Source of the DNA: Mesobacillus jeotgali
GTDB lineage: Bacteria > Bacillota > Bacilli > Bacillales > Cytobacillaceae
Direction of reading: 5' to 3'
Assembly (NCBI RefSeq): GCF_014856545.2
Contig: NZ_CP109811.1
Location: 4,520,001-4,584,000 of the forward strand
DNA length: 64,000 nucleotides
Shown here: one piece after another, positions 16,130-24,648 of the stretch
How positions within the stretch are numbered: the first letter of the stretch is position 1
How the letters are laid out: every line of letters starts with the position of its first letter
Made by a program: the position numbers and the translations under genes
Notes under the pieces: model-generated
Database searches by the model: none
Told to the model about the DNA's origin: nothing
Seen by the model: the letters and a program-made list of their open reading frames with translations, nothing else

Positions 16130-19051
16130 TTATTTTACGATAGTTACTTGGATTTGAACCGGAGCAGAAAGCAAGTTGCTTTCAGAAGCAGCACCAGTTA
16201 CTGCATTTTCGCCATCAGCATATACTTTATCGATTACAAGTGTAAATGTACCTTTGTAACCAGAAGTGATGTCTAAAGCGTTAGCAATATCTGCATCAGA
16301 AACAGTGATTGGAGCAGTTACTCCATTACCATTGTAAGATACATTGCTAGCGTTTGTGATTTTACCAGAGAACTTCAACTCTTGGCCATCAACAAACACT
16401 GGTCCATATCCGCCAACTTCAGTAGAAGTAGCAGCTAAACCGTATTGAAGAGCACCGAACGGTACTACATTTCCATCTTGACCTTTTACAGTGATAGCAG
16501 GCTTGATTGAGTACCCATCAGCACCAGCTTTTACTGCTACCAATTCAGTTCCATCAACTACGAATTCACCAGCGTTGATTTTACCAAATACTAAGTCTTT
16601 CGCTGTTAAAGAAGTTACTTTGCTTAGATCAACAAGGATTGGGCTTGTGTTTACAGTTACTGACTTAGGAGCAGCAAATGTGTTCTTGTATGCGATAGTT
16701 TCAGTCGCATAAGTTCCATTGTTTTGAGTAGTGCTTAGTCCGTTATAATCTACTGCAACAGCAACAGATAGGTTTCCAGTTTCAGTTAGGTACTTATAAG
16801 CATCAGCTTTGAAAGTAACGTTAGCTTTACCAGAGCCTTTAGTTGTTGAGTCAGAAGATACAGCATCAGCAACAGTAAACCACTTAGCAGCAGCTCCACC
16901 AACTGATAGATCAAGGTAGTTAGATACATCAGCAACACGGTTACCGTTAGCATCTAGAGCAAACGCAGTGAAAGATACTGTGTTAGTGTCAAGCTCGTAG
17001 GATTTTACAGCGTTAGCATTAAGTTCCTTCGTGCTTGGAGCTATTTCATAAGCAACAGCTTTCACAGCAGGATTAACATCTTTGTAAACAACTGCAATTT
17101 TCTTTTGAGACACAGTGCCGTCAGCTTTATGATATGTTACTTTTACGTCAAAGTTTGTAACTGTTTGGTTTGCAACAGCTGTTAAAACTAAGTCGCTTCC
17201 AGAAACAGCCAATTCTACAGGGTATTGACCATTTCTTAGCTGGTCCACAGAAACAACTAACTTGCCACCAGTTCCATATGGGTTAGTGATTTCGAATTTG
17301 CCATTTGCTACAGGTCCAACAACTGCAGTAGAAGCAAGGTCATGCTTATTACCATTTGTATCTTCCCATCCTAGTTCAACCGTTTGTTGGTTAACGTCTT
17401 CTTGAGCTGCACCAAGTTGAGTTTGGTCAGACAAAGTTACAGAAGTAGCACCAACATAAGCATCCTTGAATACTGGAGCAGCTTTCACTTCAACAGCAAC
17501 AGTCTTTGAGTAAGAACCCTTTGTGATTACAATGTTAGTTGTTCCCACGTTGTGGCCAGTTACATATACACCATTTCCGTCACGTGTAACAGTTGCAACA
17601 GTTGCATTTGAAGAAGTTACACTGTAAGAAGTGTCTGCAAGATCCAATTCAGCAGCCATTGGGTTAGTATCAGAATCGTCAGCGAAAACGTGTAGGTAGT
17701 GGCTAGTGCCATCAGCGTATAGAGATGTCTTTAGACCTTTACCAAGTTTTGCATCCAACTCGTATGCAGCTGTGTTTGCATAAGTTTCATGGCTTCCACT
17801 CTTCACGAAATCTCCATCCTCTAAATAGTTAGAAGAAAGATCTGAGTTTGAGCTAGTTGACTCAAGGAAGAATCCTGCTACATCACCAGTTGTTGCTGGT
17901 AATTTAACTTTCACTGCATATTCAGAAGTCTTGAAAGTTGTGCCGTCTTTGTATTGTACTGTAACGCGAACTTTTGCAGTTTCACCAGCATTACCTACTA
18001 CATCTCCATCAGTTTCAACAACAGAAGTGTTTGTAGATTCAACTGCAGAGATTTGGTAAGCTTCTGTATCAACAGTTTTACCGTTAGAATCTTTAACAGT
18101 TACATAGTCTTTGATATTTTCGCCTTTAGCAAATTCAGTTTTAGTTAGAGTAACAGCTTCAATCTTTGTAAGTTCATATTTGAAAGAAACTTTTGCAGAT
18201 TCAAGAGCTTTATCGCCTTTTACAGACTTAACGTCTTTAACTGTTACTTCGTAAGTTTCACCGTCAACAAGGTCACTTGTTAAAGTTAAAGTAGCTGTCT
18301 TTCCATCAGCACTTAAAGTAACTTTCCCAATGTTCATACCTTTGTTGATTGCGAAGTTAGTGTGGTCTACCGCTGAAATCGCAGTATTGAAAGTTACAGT
18401 TACTTCGTTGTCAGCAGTTGAAACTGCACTTACAACCTCAGGAGTTTTCGCTACTTCAGCAGCTCTCTTAAGGAAGATTGCAAGATCACCACGAGTAATG
18501 TTCAATGCAGTACCGAAAGTTTCTGGAGTTTTACCAGTTGTGATTTCGTATGCATATAGTCCGTTAATATATGGTGCATAAGCGCCCATGTCAGTGAATG
18601 GAGCTTTCTCGTCAGTAGTTAGTTCGTATGCTCTTGAAAGCATGATTGCCATTTCGCCACGTGTTACGTATGCAGATGGCGCGTAAGAAGTTTCAGACTT
18701 ACCTGAAACGATTCCCTTAGCTTTAAGAACAGATACAGCTGCATCATAGCGAGTGCCTGCAGTATCAGCGAAACCTGAAGCTGGTGCAGAAGCAGTGTCA
18801 AGCTTAAGAGCTTTTGCAAGCCAGATAGCCAGGTCGCCACGCTTGATGTTGTCGTGAGTTCCGAAAGTAGTCGGAGTAGTACCTTGAGTGATGTTGTTGT
18901 CAACTAGGTAGTCAACAGCATCTTTGTACTTTGGTGCTACATCTTCGAAGTTTGATGCAGCGCCTGCAACTGGAGCGATTGCAGATGCAACTAGAGTTGC
19001 AGTAGCAGCAGTCGCCACAAATTTGCGGTAAGATTTTGGTTGGTATGCCAT
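16130..19051 (-). CDS. Major S-layer protein (SLH type)
   Basis: A 973-aa protein with a signal peptide (1-31, ending APVAGAA) and three SLH repeats (about 33-76, 93-137, 150-195), followed by many Ig-like/Big beta domains rich in Thr, Val, Ala, Lys and Asp. No cysteine is present, as is usual for self-assembling S-layer subunits. Codon choice (GTT, GCA, ACT, AAC) is strongly biased, a sign of very high expression. AGGGAGG precedes the ATG, behind a leader of about 210 nt with a stem-loop, and a strong terminator follows. Homologous in architecture to Sap/EA1 and SbpA-type proteins. SLH repeats bind the pyruvylated SCWP made by the csaB region just downstream of the locus. Confidence 0.92.
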   Translation of the reverse strand: MAYQPKSYRKFVATAATATLVASAIAPVAGAASNFEDVAPKYKDAVDYLVDNNITQGTTPTTFGTHDNIKRGDLAIWLAKALKLDTASAPASGFADTAGTRYDAAVSVLKAKGIVSGKSETSYAPSAYVTRGEMAIMLSRAYELTTDEKAPFTDMGAYAPYINGLYAYEITTGKTPETFGTALNITRGDLAIFLKRAAEVAKTPEVVSAVSTADNEVTVTFNTAISAVDHTNFAINKGMNIGKVTLSADGKTATLTLTSDLVDGETYEVTVKDVKSVKGDKALESAKVSFKYELTKIEAVTLTKTEFAKGENIKDYVTVKDSNGKTVDTEAYQISAVESTNTSVVETDGDVVGNAGETAKVRVTVQYKDGTTFKTSEYAVKVKLPATTGDVAGFFLESTSSNSDLSSNYLEDGDFVKSGSHETYANTAAYELDAKLGKGLKTSLYADGTSHYLHVFADDSDTNPMAAELDLADTSYSVTSSNATVATVTRDGNGVYVTGHNVGTTNIVITKGSYSKTVAVEVKAAPVFKDAYVGATSVTLSDQTQLGAAQEDVNQQTVELGWEDTNGNKHDLASTAVVGPVANGKFEITNPYGTGGKLVVSVDQLRNGQYPVELAVSGSDLVLTAVANQTVTNFDVKVTYHKADGTVSQKKIAVVYKDVNPAVKAVAYEIAPSTKELNANAVKSYELDTNTVSFTAFALDANGNRVADVSNYLDLSVGGAAAKWFTVADAVSSDSTTKGSGKANVTFKADAYKYLTETGNLSVAVAVDYNGLSTTQNNGTYATETIAYKNTFAAPKSVTVNTSPILVDLSKVTSLTAKDLVFGKINAGEFVVDGTELVAVKAGADGYSIKPAITVKGQDGNVVPFGALQYGLAATSTEVGGYGPVFVDGQELKFSGKITNASNVSYNGNGVTAPITVSDADIANALDITSGYKGTFTLVIDKVYADGENAVTGAASESNLLSAPVQIQVTIVK

Positions 19052-19096
19052 TTTGTGTTTCCTCCCTGTTTTGTAAATAAGTTTTTTCTTGGTGCC

Positions 19097-19117
19097 TCCG
19101 GATTGGTAAGATCCGGA
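19097..19117 (-). promoter_or_regulatory. Stem-loop in the S-layer mRNA leader
   Basis: TCCGGA repeated around a 9-nt loop forms a stem about 50 nt upstream of the S-layer start. It may stabilise the abundant mRNA. Between here and the promoter the leader contains no ORF. Confidence 0.45.
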
Positions 19118-19248
19118 TTTGAAACGTGTTGTAATAGTTTTATAGTCTATCTCTTCTGTTACCTCTAACTCTGAGAGTCGTTTTCACTGTCTATGTATTA
19201 CGGAAAATCATTATCTCTCTTAATAGGAAAATAGACAGAAGAAAATAG

Positions 19249-19296
19249 GTTTACTATACATGTAAACTATTTTACCAAACTTGGTTGATATTTCAA
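19249..19296 (-). promoter_or_regulatory. S-layer gene promoter with adjacent inverted repeat
   Basis: Minus strand: -35 TTGAAA (19291-19296), 16-nt spacer, -10 TAAAAT (19269-19274). An inverted repeat GTTTAC-N7-GTAAAC (19249-19267) covers the expected start site and could be an operator or 5' stem. The rest of the 594-nt gap, toward 19570, is AT-rich and shows nothing convincing. Confidence 0.5.
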
Positions 19297-19571
19297 CCTT
19301 TTTTTACAAATTTCTCCCTATAAAACATATTTCTGCTAGAAAAATAGCTTTAAATCCCTGTTTATGGGCTATTTACCAGCACAACACAAGATGATTATAC
19401 TACTATTATTCTATTTTTGGAAGATTTACCATGGAAGAATATTGCGAAAACTTCATAGTAATTATTTCCACTTACTAAGACGGAAGGCACAGGGAATAAG
19501 TTTCAGGATATTACCGAAAAATTTACTATGTAATTTTTCGAACTTTTCACACAAGTAACTTCTGCCCAAAC

Positions 19572-19602
19572 AAAAAACATGCAGGGTTCCCTACATGTTT
19601 TT
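19572..19602 (-). terminator. Terminator of the glycosyltransferase operon
   Basis: AAACATGTAGGG / CCCTGCATGTTTTTTG stem with T-run, downstream of the GT4 gene ending at 19646. Confidence 0.8.
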
Positions 19603-19645
19603 GGCCCACAAAGATATAACTATGAGTGAATCTTTGGGAGTATGC

Positions 19646-20734
19646 TTAAATTTTTTTATAAGTTTTTTCTGTGCTTTTTGCCAGCTGGTCGATGGAATAG
19701 AGCCTGGATGCTTTTTCGTACAGATTATTCCCGAGTTCAGGAAGGTTCGTTGTATTGATTGCTTCGGTAACGGCTCCTGCCAGTGCTGCTGAGTCTTTGA
19801 TTGGAACGACCCAGCCTAATGATGGATCGGAAATAAGATCCTTCACTCCGCCGACATCTGTGGAGATGACCGGTGTATGCGCGCGGGCTGCTTCAAGGAT
19901 GACGAGCGGGAAGCTTTCGCTATATGAAGCGAGCAGTTTTACATCTGAAAGGCACAGATAGGAATGGACATCCTGCTGAAAACCAAGGAAGCGGACGTTT
20001 TCTGTTAAACCCTTGTCTCGGACTTCGCGTTCGAGGTCTTCCCTTTCCGGACCATCGCCGATGAGCAGAAGTTTTACGTTTGGTTTTGTTGCCAAAACTT
20101 TTTTCAGTGCTTCAAACACGACGGTGTGTCCTTTGATCGGATGCAGCCTTGCGACCATGCAGATGACAAAATCATCTTCTTTTAGTTGAAGGTCTACCCG
20201 TGGCAGCTTGCACTGCAGCTTTTCATCAAAGGAAATGCCGTTATAAACCGTGGTGATTTTTTCAGCACGAAGTCCGAAGCCGACGAGCATTTGTTTGAAG
20301 CGTTCGGAAACAGCGAAAAAATGGTCGATCTTCTTGATGACCGTCATATTGATTGTCGTGAAAATCTTTCCCTTGATGCCGCCTTTGATGAAATCCTGGG
20401 ATGGGTCGCTGTGAATGGTGCTGATCCATTTGAATGGAATGGTTTGGCGTACGAAATAGGTGAATAAATTGGCGCGCGGGCCATGTGTATGGACAATCGA
20501 AATCTGATTGTCTTTGATTGTTTGCTTGATTTTGCTGATGACAGAAAAATCGTAGCGGGATGACTGGCCGTACACGATGACCGGGATCCCCATTTGCCTT
20601 GCTTCTTCTGATAGTTTCCCTTCCTGGAAAACTCCGAGCAGGACTTCCGTATCTTTCAGGTTCTTCAATAAAGAAAGCAGGTGGTTTTTGGAACCACCTG
20701 TTTCTCCGCCGCTAATGAGATGAAGGACTTTCAT
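19646..20734 (-). CDS. Glycosyltransferase family 4
   Basis: A 362-aa GT-B fold enzyme. The N-terminal half opens with LHLISGGETGGSKNHLLSLL (glycine-rich acceptor-side loop); the C-terminal half contains VARLHPIKGH, LLIGDGPERE and SESFPLVILEAARAHTPVI, the E-x7-E-like nucleotide-sugar binding region of GT4. Predicted to add a sugar to a cell-envelope glycan. Its start overlaps the end of the O-antigen-ligase-like gene by 23 bp, so the two are probably translationally coupled. Sugar donor and acceptor cannot be told from sequence. SCWP synthesis is the likely pathway from context. Confidence 0.85.
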   Translation of the reverse strand: MKVLHLISGGETGGSKNHLLSLLKNLKDTEVLLGVFQEGKLSEEARQMGIPVIVYGQSSRYDFSVISKIKQTIKDNQISIVHTHGPRANLFTYFVRQTIPFKWISTIHSDPSQDFIKGGIKGKIFTTINMTVIKKIDHFFAVSERFKQMLVGFGLRAEKITTVYNGISFDEKLQCKLPRVDLQLKEDDFVICMVARLHPIKGHTVVFEALKKVLATKPNVKLLLIGDGPEREDLEREVRDKGLTENVRFLGFQQDVHSYLCLSDVKLLASYSESFPLVILEAARAHTPVISTDVGGVKDLISDPSLGWVVPIKDSAALAGAVTEAINTTNLPELGNNLYEKASRLYSIDQLAKSTEKTYKKI

Positions 20735-22196
20735 TTTTTCCCCACCCTTTATAATTGATGCCGTGCGTGATGGCTGCGAGCATCATAAAGAAATAAGTTG
20801 TGAATGTCTTGTCTTCCCAGATATTGTAGAGAACGCCTACGACATAGACACCGATCAGGACAGCAAGCACAGCTGTTGCCTGGCTGGTGTCTTTTCGCTT
20901 TTTCCAGAGGAAGAAGAGCATTCCGAGAAGGAATACGGCAAACAGGATGACACCTGCAGCCCCTGTTTGGGCGATGATCTGGATATATTGATTATCAGAA
21001 TAGATATTGTGTCCAATTCCATATTCTTCGTAGATTGGCGATCCATTGCCTTTTGCCGCGGAATCACCGAATGTGGCGAAACCCGTACCGATTACGGGGT
21101 GATCTTTAAAGATTTCAAAGCCTTTATTGACGATGAACAAACGTCCGGTTGTTTTACTTAGCTCAACTGTGGACATTTCAAAGGTTTCTCTCATGCGTCG
21201 TTCTTCATCAGAAGGCTGGTCTTCTTGTCCTGGATCTTCAGGTGTTACATTGCGTTGAATATTTTCTCCAACTCCAGCGTTTTTAAAATAGTTCGTCGCC
21301 TGTGTCACTGGAATGTTTATCAATATGATCGACAGAACTGCGGCAACAAAAAGTTTGCCTGTGCGCTGCCAGTTTTTTGAAACAGCCAGGTAAACGGCCA
21401 GGGCGATGACAAAACCGATCCATGTTCCCCTTGAGTAAGTAAGAGTAATGACTCCAAACATCAGGATCATCCCGATATTGAGGATGAGTTTTGTTTTGCC
21501 GGCGACAAATTGCTTTAGATAGATCGTAAGCATGACAGCCAATGATAGATATACTGCCAGCACATTCGGGTTATCAATCAGTCCGTAGATGCGGACGCGG
21601 TTATTATAGGAAAGCGAACGACCGACCCATTTTTCCGGCATAAGATAGGATCGAAGCGACATTTTTTCGACTAGCCCATGAAGGCTGAGAAGTATCGCCA
21701 TCATGAAGGTTGTCCAAAGGAATTTTAGGATGTCTTCCTTTGTGATATCAAGACGTTTTACAACGTAGTAAACAATATAAGTAATAACGAATGCGCGAAC
21801 TTGGAAAATGATGACTCCAGGTTCCACGCCTGTGATGAAGGCTGAAATGGCTCCGACTGCAAGGAAGCCGAAGAAGGCCCACTCGAAGATTTGGAACTTG
21901 AACAGACTTTTGAAGTTGCCGGTGCGAATTGCCGTGAATGCTACATTCGCGAACCCGGCCAGGATGATGAGATCCCCGACTATTTTTAGTGAGGGGTTGA
22001 TCTCGATTAAAAATGGTCTTGTCGGGAAATACAAAAGAAGCATTAAGAGTCCATTTTTAGGTGATATAAGTGCATATAATGCTAAAATTGCTGCTGCCCC
22101 AAGTCCAGTGATGGTACCAGGGAATAACAAAGCCACTACGAGAACCGGCAGGGCAATGAAGATGAACGGAAAATCTCTCCAGGTTATCGAGTTCAT
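20712..22196 (-). CDS. O-antigen ligase/polymerase family membrane protein
   Basis: A 494-aa multi-spanning protein (about 11-12 membrane segments) with the Wzy_C/WaaL signature region: a long extracytoplasmic loop (about 310-400) holding GTGFATFGDS and GIGHNIYSDNQYI. Members polymerise or transfer undecaprenyl-linked glycans on the outer face of the membrane. In an SLH organism this could polymerise the SCWP or glycosylate S-layer protein; both are inferences. It is followed by an overlapping GT4 gene. It has its own promoter and lies behind the tagA terminator, so it is a separate transcription unit. Confidence 0.85.
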   Translation of the reverse strand: MNSITWRDFPFIFIALPVLVVALLFPGTITGLGAAAILALYALISPKNGLLMLLLYFPTRPFLIEINPSLKIVGDLIILAGFANVAFTAIRTGNFKSLFKFQIFEWAFFGFLAVGAISAFITGVEPGVIIFQVRAFVITYIVYYVVKRLDITKEDILKFLWTTFMMAILLSLHGLVEKMSLRSYLMPEKWVGRSLSYNNRVRIYGLIDNPNVLAVYLSLAVMLTIYLKQFVAGKTKLILNIGMILMFGVITLTYSRGTWIGFVIALAVYLAVSKNWQRTGKLFVAAVLSIILINIPVTQATNYFKNAGVGENIQRNVTPEDPGQEDQPSDEERRMRETFEMSTVELSKTTGRLFIVNKGFEIFKDHPVIGTGFATFGDSAAKGNGSPIYEEYGIGHNIYSDNQYIQIIAQTGAAGVILFAVFLLGMLFFLWKKRKDTSQATAVLAVLIGVYVVGVLYNIWEDKTFTTYFFMMLAAITHGINYKGWGKNESPSSH

Positions 22197-22276
22197 TCGA
22201 AAATTCCTTTCTCGTGCTTAATCGACATAGATGATATAAGTTCATGTTTTTTGACGAATTTTGTCTGACTTTTTAA

Positions 22277-22305
22277 ATTATAAACAGGTTTTGTTCATGT
22301 TTAAA
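22277..22305 (-). promoter_or_regulatory. Promoter of the O-antigen ligase/GT4 operon
   Basis: Minus strand: TTTAAA, 17-nt spacer, perfect TATAAT (22277-22282), about 80 nt upstream of the start codon. Confidence 0.6.
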
Positions 22306-22332
22306 GTAGTTTTTCCAATTTCGGGCAATTTA

Positions 22333-22361
22333 AAAGGCTTGAATAGTTAGTTCAAGCCTTT
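22333..22361. terminator. tagA terminator
   Basis: AAAGGCTTGAA / TTCAAGCCTTT, an 11-bp perfect stem, 14 bases after the tagA stop. Confidence 0.85.
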
Positions 22362-22375
22362 ATTTTCGTTCTGTA

Positions 22376-23089
22376 TTATTTTGCGCTGAGGATCCTTGCC
22401 AGGAATTTTGGCAATGCGAGCTGGCGCTTGAAACGTTTTGGTTCTTTTAACAGGCGGTACAGCCACTCGATGCCGAGCTTGCGGAAAAATAAGGGTGCGC
22501 GCTGGACTTTTCCTGAAAAGACGTCAAAGCTTCCGCCGACTCCCTGGAATACTTTTACGTTCAGCTTCCCCATGTTCTCGCGGATCCACAGCTCCTGCTT
22601 CGGGCTGCCCATCGCGACAAACAGCAATTCAGCTTCTGAAGCGTTGATTTTATCAACAATCTTGTCATTATCTTTTTCATACCCATTTTCATAGCCGGAA
22701 ATCACCAGGCCAGGGTATTTTTCTTCAAGCTTTTGCTTTGCTGTTGTGACGACTTCTTCTTTTGCGCCGTATAGGAAGACCTTGTGGTTCTCCTCAGCGG
22801 CAAAGCGGATCAGCCTGTCCATCATATCGACACCAGTCACACGGGAGGAGATGTTGCCGCCCTTCATTTTCGAGGCAAGCAAAATTCCTACCCCATCTGG
22901 GATCTGGTAGGTGGATGAGTTGATCAGTTGGCGAAGCTCTTCATTTTTTTCAGCGGCCATGACCTTCTCAGGGTTGACTGCGATAATCGTGGATTGCAGG
23001 CCTGCCTTCATTCGTTCACGCAGGTCTGCAATGATTTCTTCGTAATTATAAGGCGAAACATCGACGCCCAGGTAATTTTCTTTTTTCAT
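22376..23089 (-). CDS. tagA: WecG/TagA/CpsF family N-acetylmannosaminyltransferase
   Basis: GT26 glycosyltransferase (237 aa from the chosen ATG) that typically transfers ManNAc to undecaprenyl-PP-GlcNAc, the second committed step of wall teichoic acid or SCWP linkage-unit synthesis. Family signatures are AVNPEKVMAAEKNEEL, YQIPDGVGILLASK, VTGVDMMDRL, FLYGAKEEV, VAMGSPKQELW, GVGGSFDVFSGKVQRAP and GIEWLYRLLKEPKR. The ATG at 23089 is preferred to an upstream TTG at 23101 that lies too close to the GAGGG. It follows the UDP-ManNAc dehydrogenase gene by 18 bp, so the pair is an operon. The pairing suggests a ManNAc- or ManNAcA-containing glycan. Confidence 0.9.
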   Translation of the reverse strand: MKKENYLGVDVSPYNYEEIIADLRERMKAGLQSTIIAVNPEKVMAAEKNEELRQLINSSTYQIPDGVGILLASKMKGGNISSRVTGVDMMDRLIRFAAEENHKVFLYGAKEEVVTTAKQKLEEKYPGLVISGYENGYEKDNDKIVDKINASEAELLFVAMGSPKQELWIRENMGKLNVKVFQGVGGSFDVFSGKVQRAPLFFRKLGIEWLYRLLKEPKRFKRQLALPKFLARILSAK

Positions 23090-23107
23090 GGCAAGTATCA
23101 AACCCTC

Positions 23108-24385
23108 TTAGAGCTGGATTGGTTTCAGTCCTGACAAATCACCGATTCTGTATAAAGTAACATAATCGTTATCAAGGTTTGTGCAGTTCTTCGTATCGAA
23201 GACGACTGGTGTCTTCATTTTGGAAGCGACAAGTTTGCTGTCTAGCGTCTTGAATTCGTTGTGGTCAGCCAAAACAACGGCAACATGGGCTTCATTCAAC
23301 GCATCCTCTAATGAAAGAAGCGGGAATGTCACCTGATCCTGCTGGACATGCGGGTCATGTGCCACTGTTTCGAAACGCGGGTTGCGGGCCAGCAATTGAT
23401 AGATCTCGATTGCAGGACTCTCACGCACGTCATCGATGTTTCCTTTGTAAGTTAAGCCCAGGACAGCAATTTTCGGCTTTTCAATCTGGACCGTCAGTTC
23501 TTCGATTTTTTCTGTTACGAATTCTGGCATTGAATTATTGATATCACGTGACAGCTTGATCAGCACAGATTCGTTTCGTGCTTTTTCAACGATGAAATAT
23601 GGGTCAACTGCCAGGCAGTGTCCGCCTACCCCTGGTCCAGGCTGGTGGATATTGACGCGCGGATGCTTGTTGGCAAGCTCGATCACGTCGTGGGCATTGA
23701 CGCCTAATTTCGCACTGATTTTAGCAAGTTCATTTGCAAGCGCTATGTTCACATCACGGAATGTGTTTTCCATCAATTTGGACATTTCCGCTGTGAGGGC
23801 TTCCGTTTCGATCACGTCACCTGTTACGATCGCGCGGTATACGTCTGCAGCCTTTTTAGCAGCGACAGGAGTTGTTCCGCCGACAATACGAGTGTTTTCG
23901 ATTAACTCGATTAAGATGCGGCCTGGAAGCACGCGCTCAGGGCAGTGTGCAAGGAAAATGTCGTTTTGCACGTCATGTCCTGCTTCTTGAAGGATTGGCG
24001 CGACGACATCGTCCATCGTTCTTGGCGGGATGGTCGATTCGACAATGACAACATCGCCTTTTTTAACGAAAGGAACGATCGCCTTCGTTGCGTTGATGAC
24101 GTAATCGACATTCGCCGTGTAATCGTGGTGAATTGGCGTTGGCACCGCGATGATGAATACGTCTGCTTCCTCAGGTGTGAGGGATGCGCGAAGCTTGCCT
24201 TTTTCAACGGCTTCTTTAACGAGCTCAGGTAGCCCGACTTCTTCAATTGTTACATTTCCATTATTTAAAGAGTTCACTACACGTTCGCTGACATCGACTC
24301 CGACAATATCATAGCCGGCTCTTGCAAAGATCGCAGCGGTTGGCAGTCCGATATAACCTAATCCAATGACACAAATCTTTTTCAT
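23108..24385 (-). CDS. wecC: UDP-N-acetyl-D-mannosamine dehydrogenase (nucleotide sugar dehydrogenase)
   Basis: A 425-aa NAD-dependent UDP-sugar dehydrogenase. Rossmann motif GLGYIGLPTAAIFARAGYD at 8-26, catalytic Cys in GVGGHCLAVDPYF (about 255), EMSKLMENTFRDVNIALANE helix, and a C-terminal UDP-binding domain with LGLTYKGNIDDVRESPAIE. The closest known type is WecC, which makes UDP-ManNAcA from UDP-ManNAc; a UDP-GlcNAc dehydrogenase cannot be excluded. Located in an operon with tagA, divergent from csaB. AAGAGAGG precedes the ATG with an acceptable spacing. It supplies an acidic sugar for the SCWP or related glycan. Confidence 0.85.
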   Translation of the reverse strand: MKKICVIGLGYIGLPTAAIFARAGYDIVGVDVSERVVNSLNNGNVTIEEVGLPELVKEAVEKGKLRASLTPEEADVFIIAVPTPIHHDYTANVDYVINATKAIVPFVKKGDVVIVESTIPPRTMDDVVAPILQEAGHDVQNDIFLAHCPERVLPGRILIELIENTRIVGGTTPVAAKKAADVYRAIVTGDVIETEALTAEMSKLMENTFRDVNIALANELAKISAKLGVNAHDVIELANKHPRVNIHQPGPGVGGHCLAVDPYFIVEKARNESVLIKLSRDINNSMPEFVTEKIEELTVQIEKPKIAVLGLTYKGNIDDVRESPAIEIYQLLARNPRFETVAHDPHVQQDQVTFPLLSLEDALNEAHVAVVLADHNEFKTLDSKLVASKMKTPVVFDTKNCTNLDNDYVTLYRIGDLSGLKPIQL

Positions 24386-24498
24386 TAAAAGGACCTCTCT
24401 TTTTAAGGCAGTTAATTATAGGTATTTATTGTGATTTTCTGATCAATCTAGCTTTAATTTCTAACATAGTATATCAAATCTTGTCAAACCATGCACCC

Positions 24499-24526
24499 TT
24501 GAACATTGAATGGTTTCGGTTATAAT
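24499..24526 (+). promoter_or_regulatory. csaB promoter
   Basis: TTGAAC (24499-24504), 16-nt spacer, perfect TATAAT (24521-24526). The transcript has a leader of about 115 nt containing a terminator-like hairpin. Confidence 0.75.
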
Positions 24527-24549
24527 GTTAAAATATTGTTTAGCTTTTG

Positions 24550-24586
24550 GGTGCTTCGATTTTCGTTCGGCACCTTCTTTTTTTTA
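24550..24586 (+). terminator. Attenuator-like hairpin in the csaB leader
   Basis: GGTGC / GCACC stem enclosing a small CGA/TCG stem, followed by TTCTTTTTTTT. It lies between the csaB promoter and the csaB ribosome-binding site, so transcription into csaB must read through it. Confidence 0.6.
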
Positions 24587-24648
24587 CAGCTTATTACGCT
24601 TATGTTTTACCAACGCAATACTTTCTATATTAAGGAGGAGCAACTTCT

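Noticed and set aside
19364..19558. 64-codon plus-strand frame in the gap before the glycosyltransferase
   Set aside because: No ribosome-binding site and no similarity to any family I know; the composition is AT-rich intergenic.
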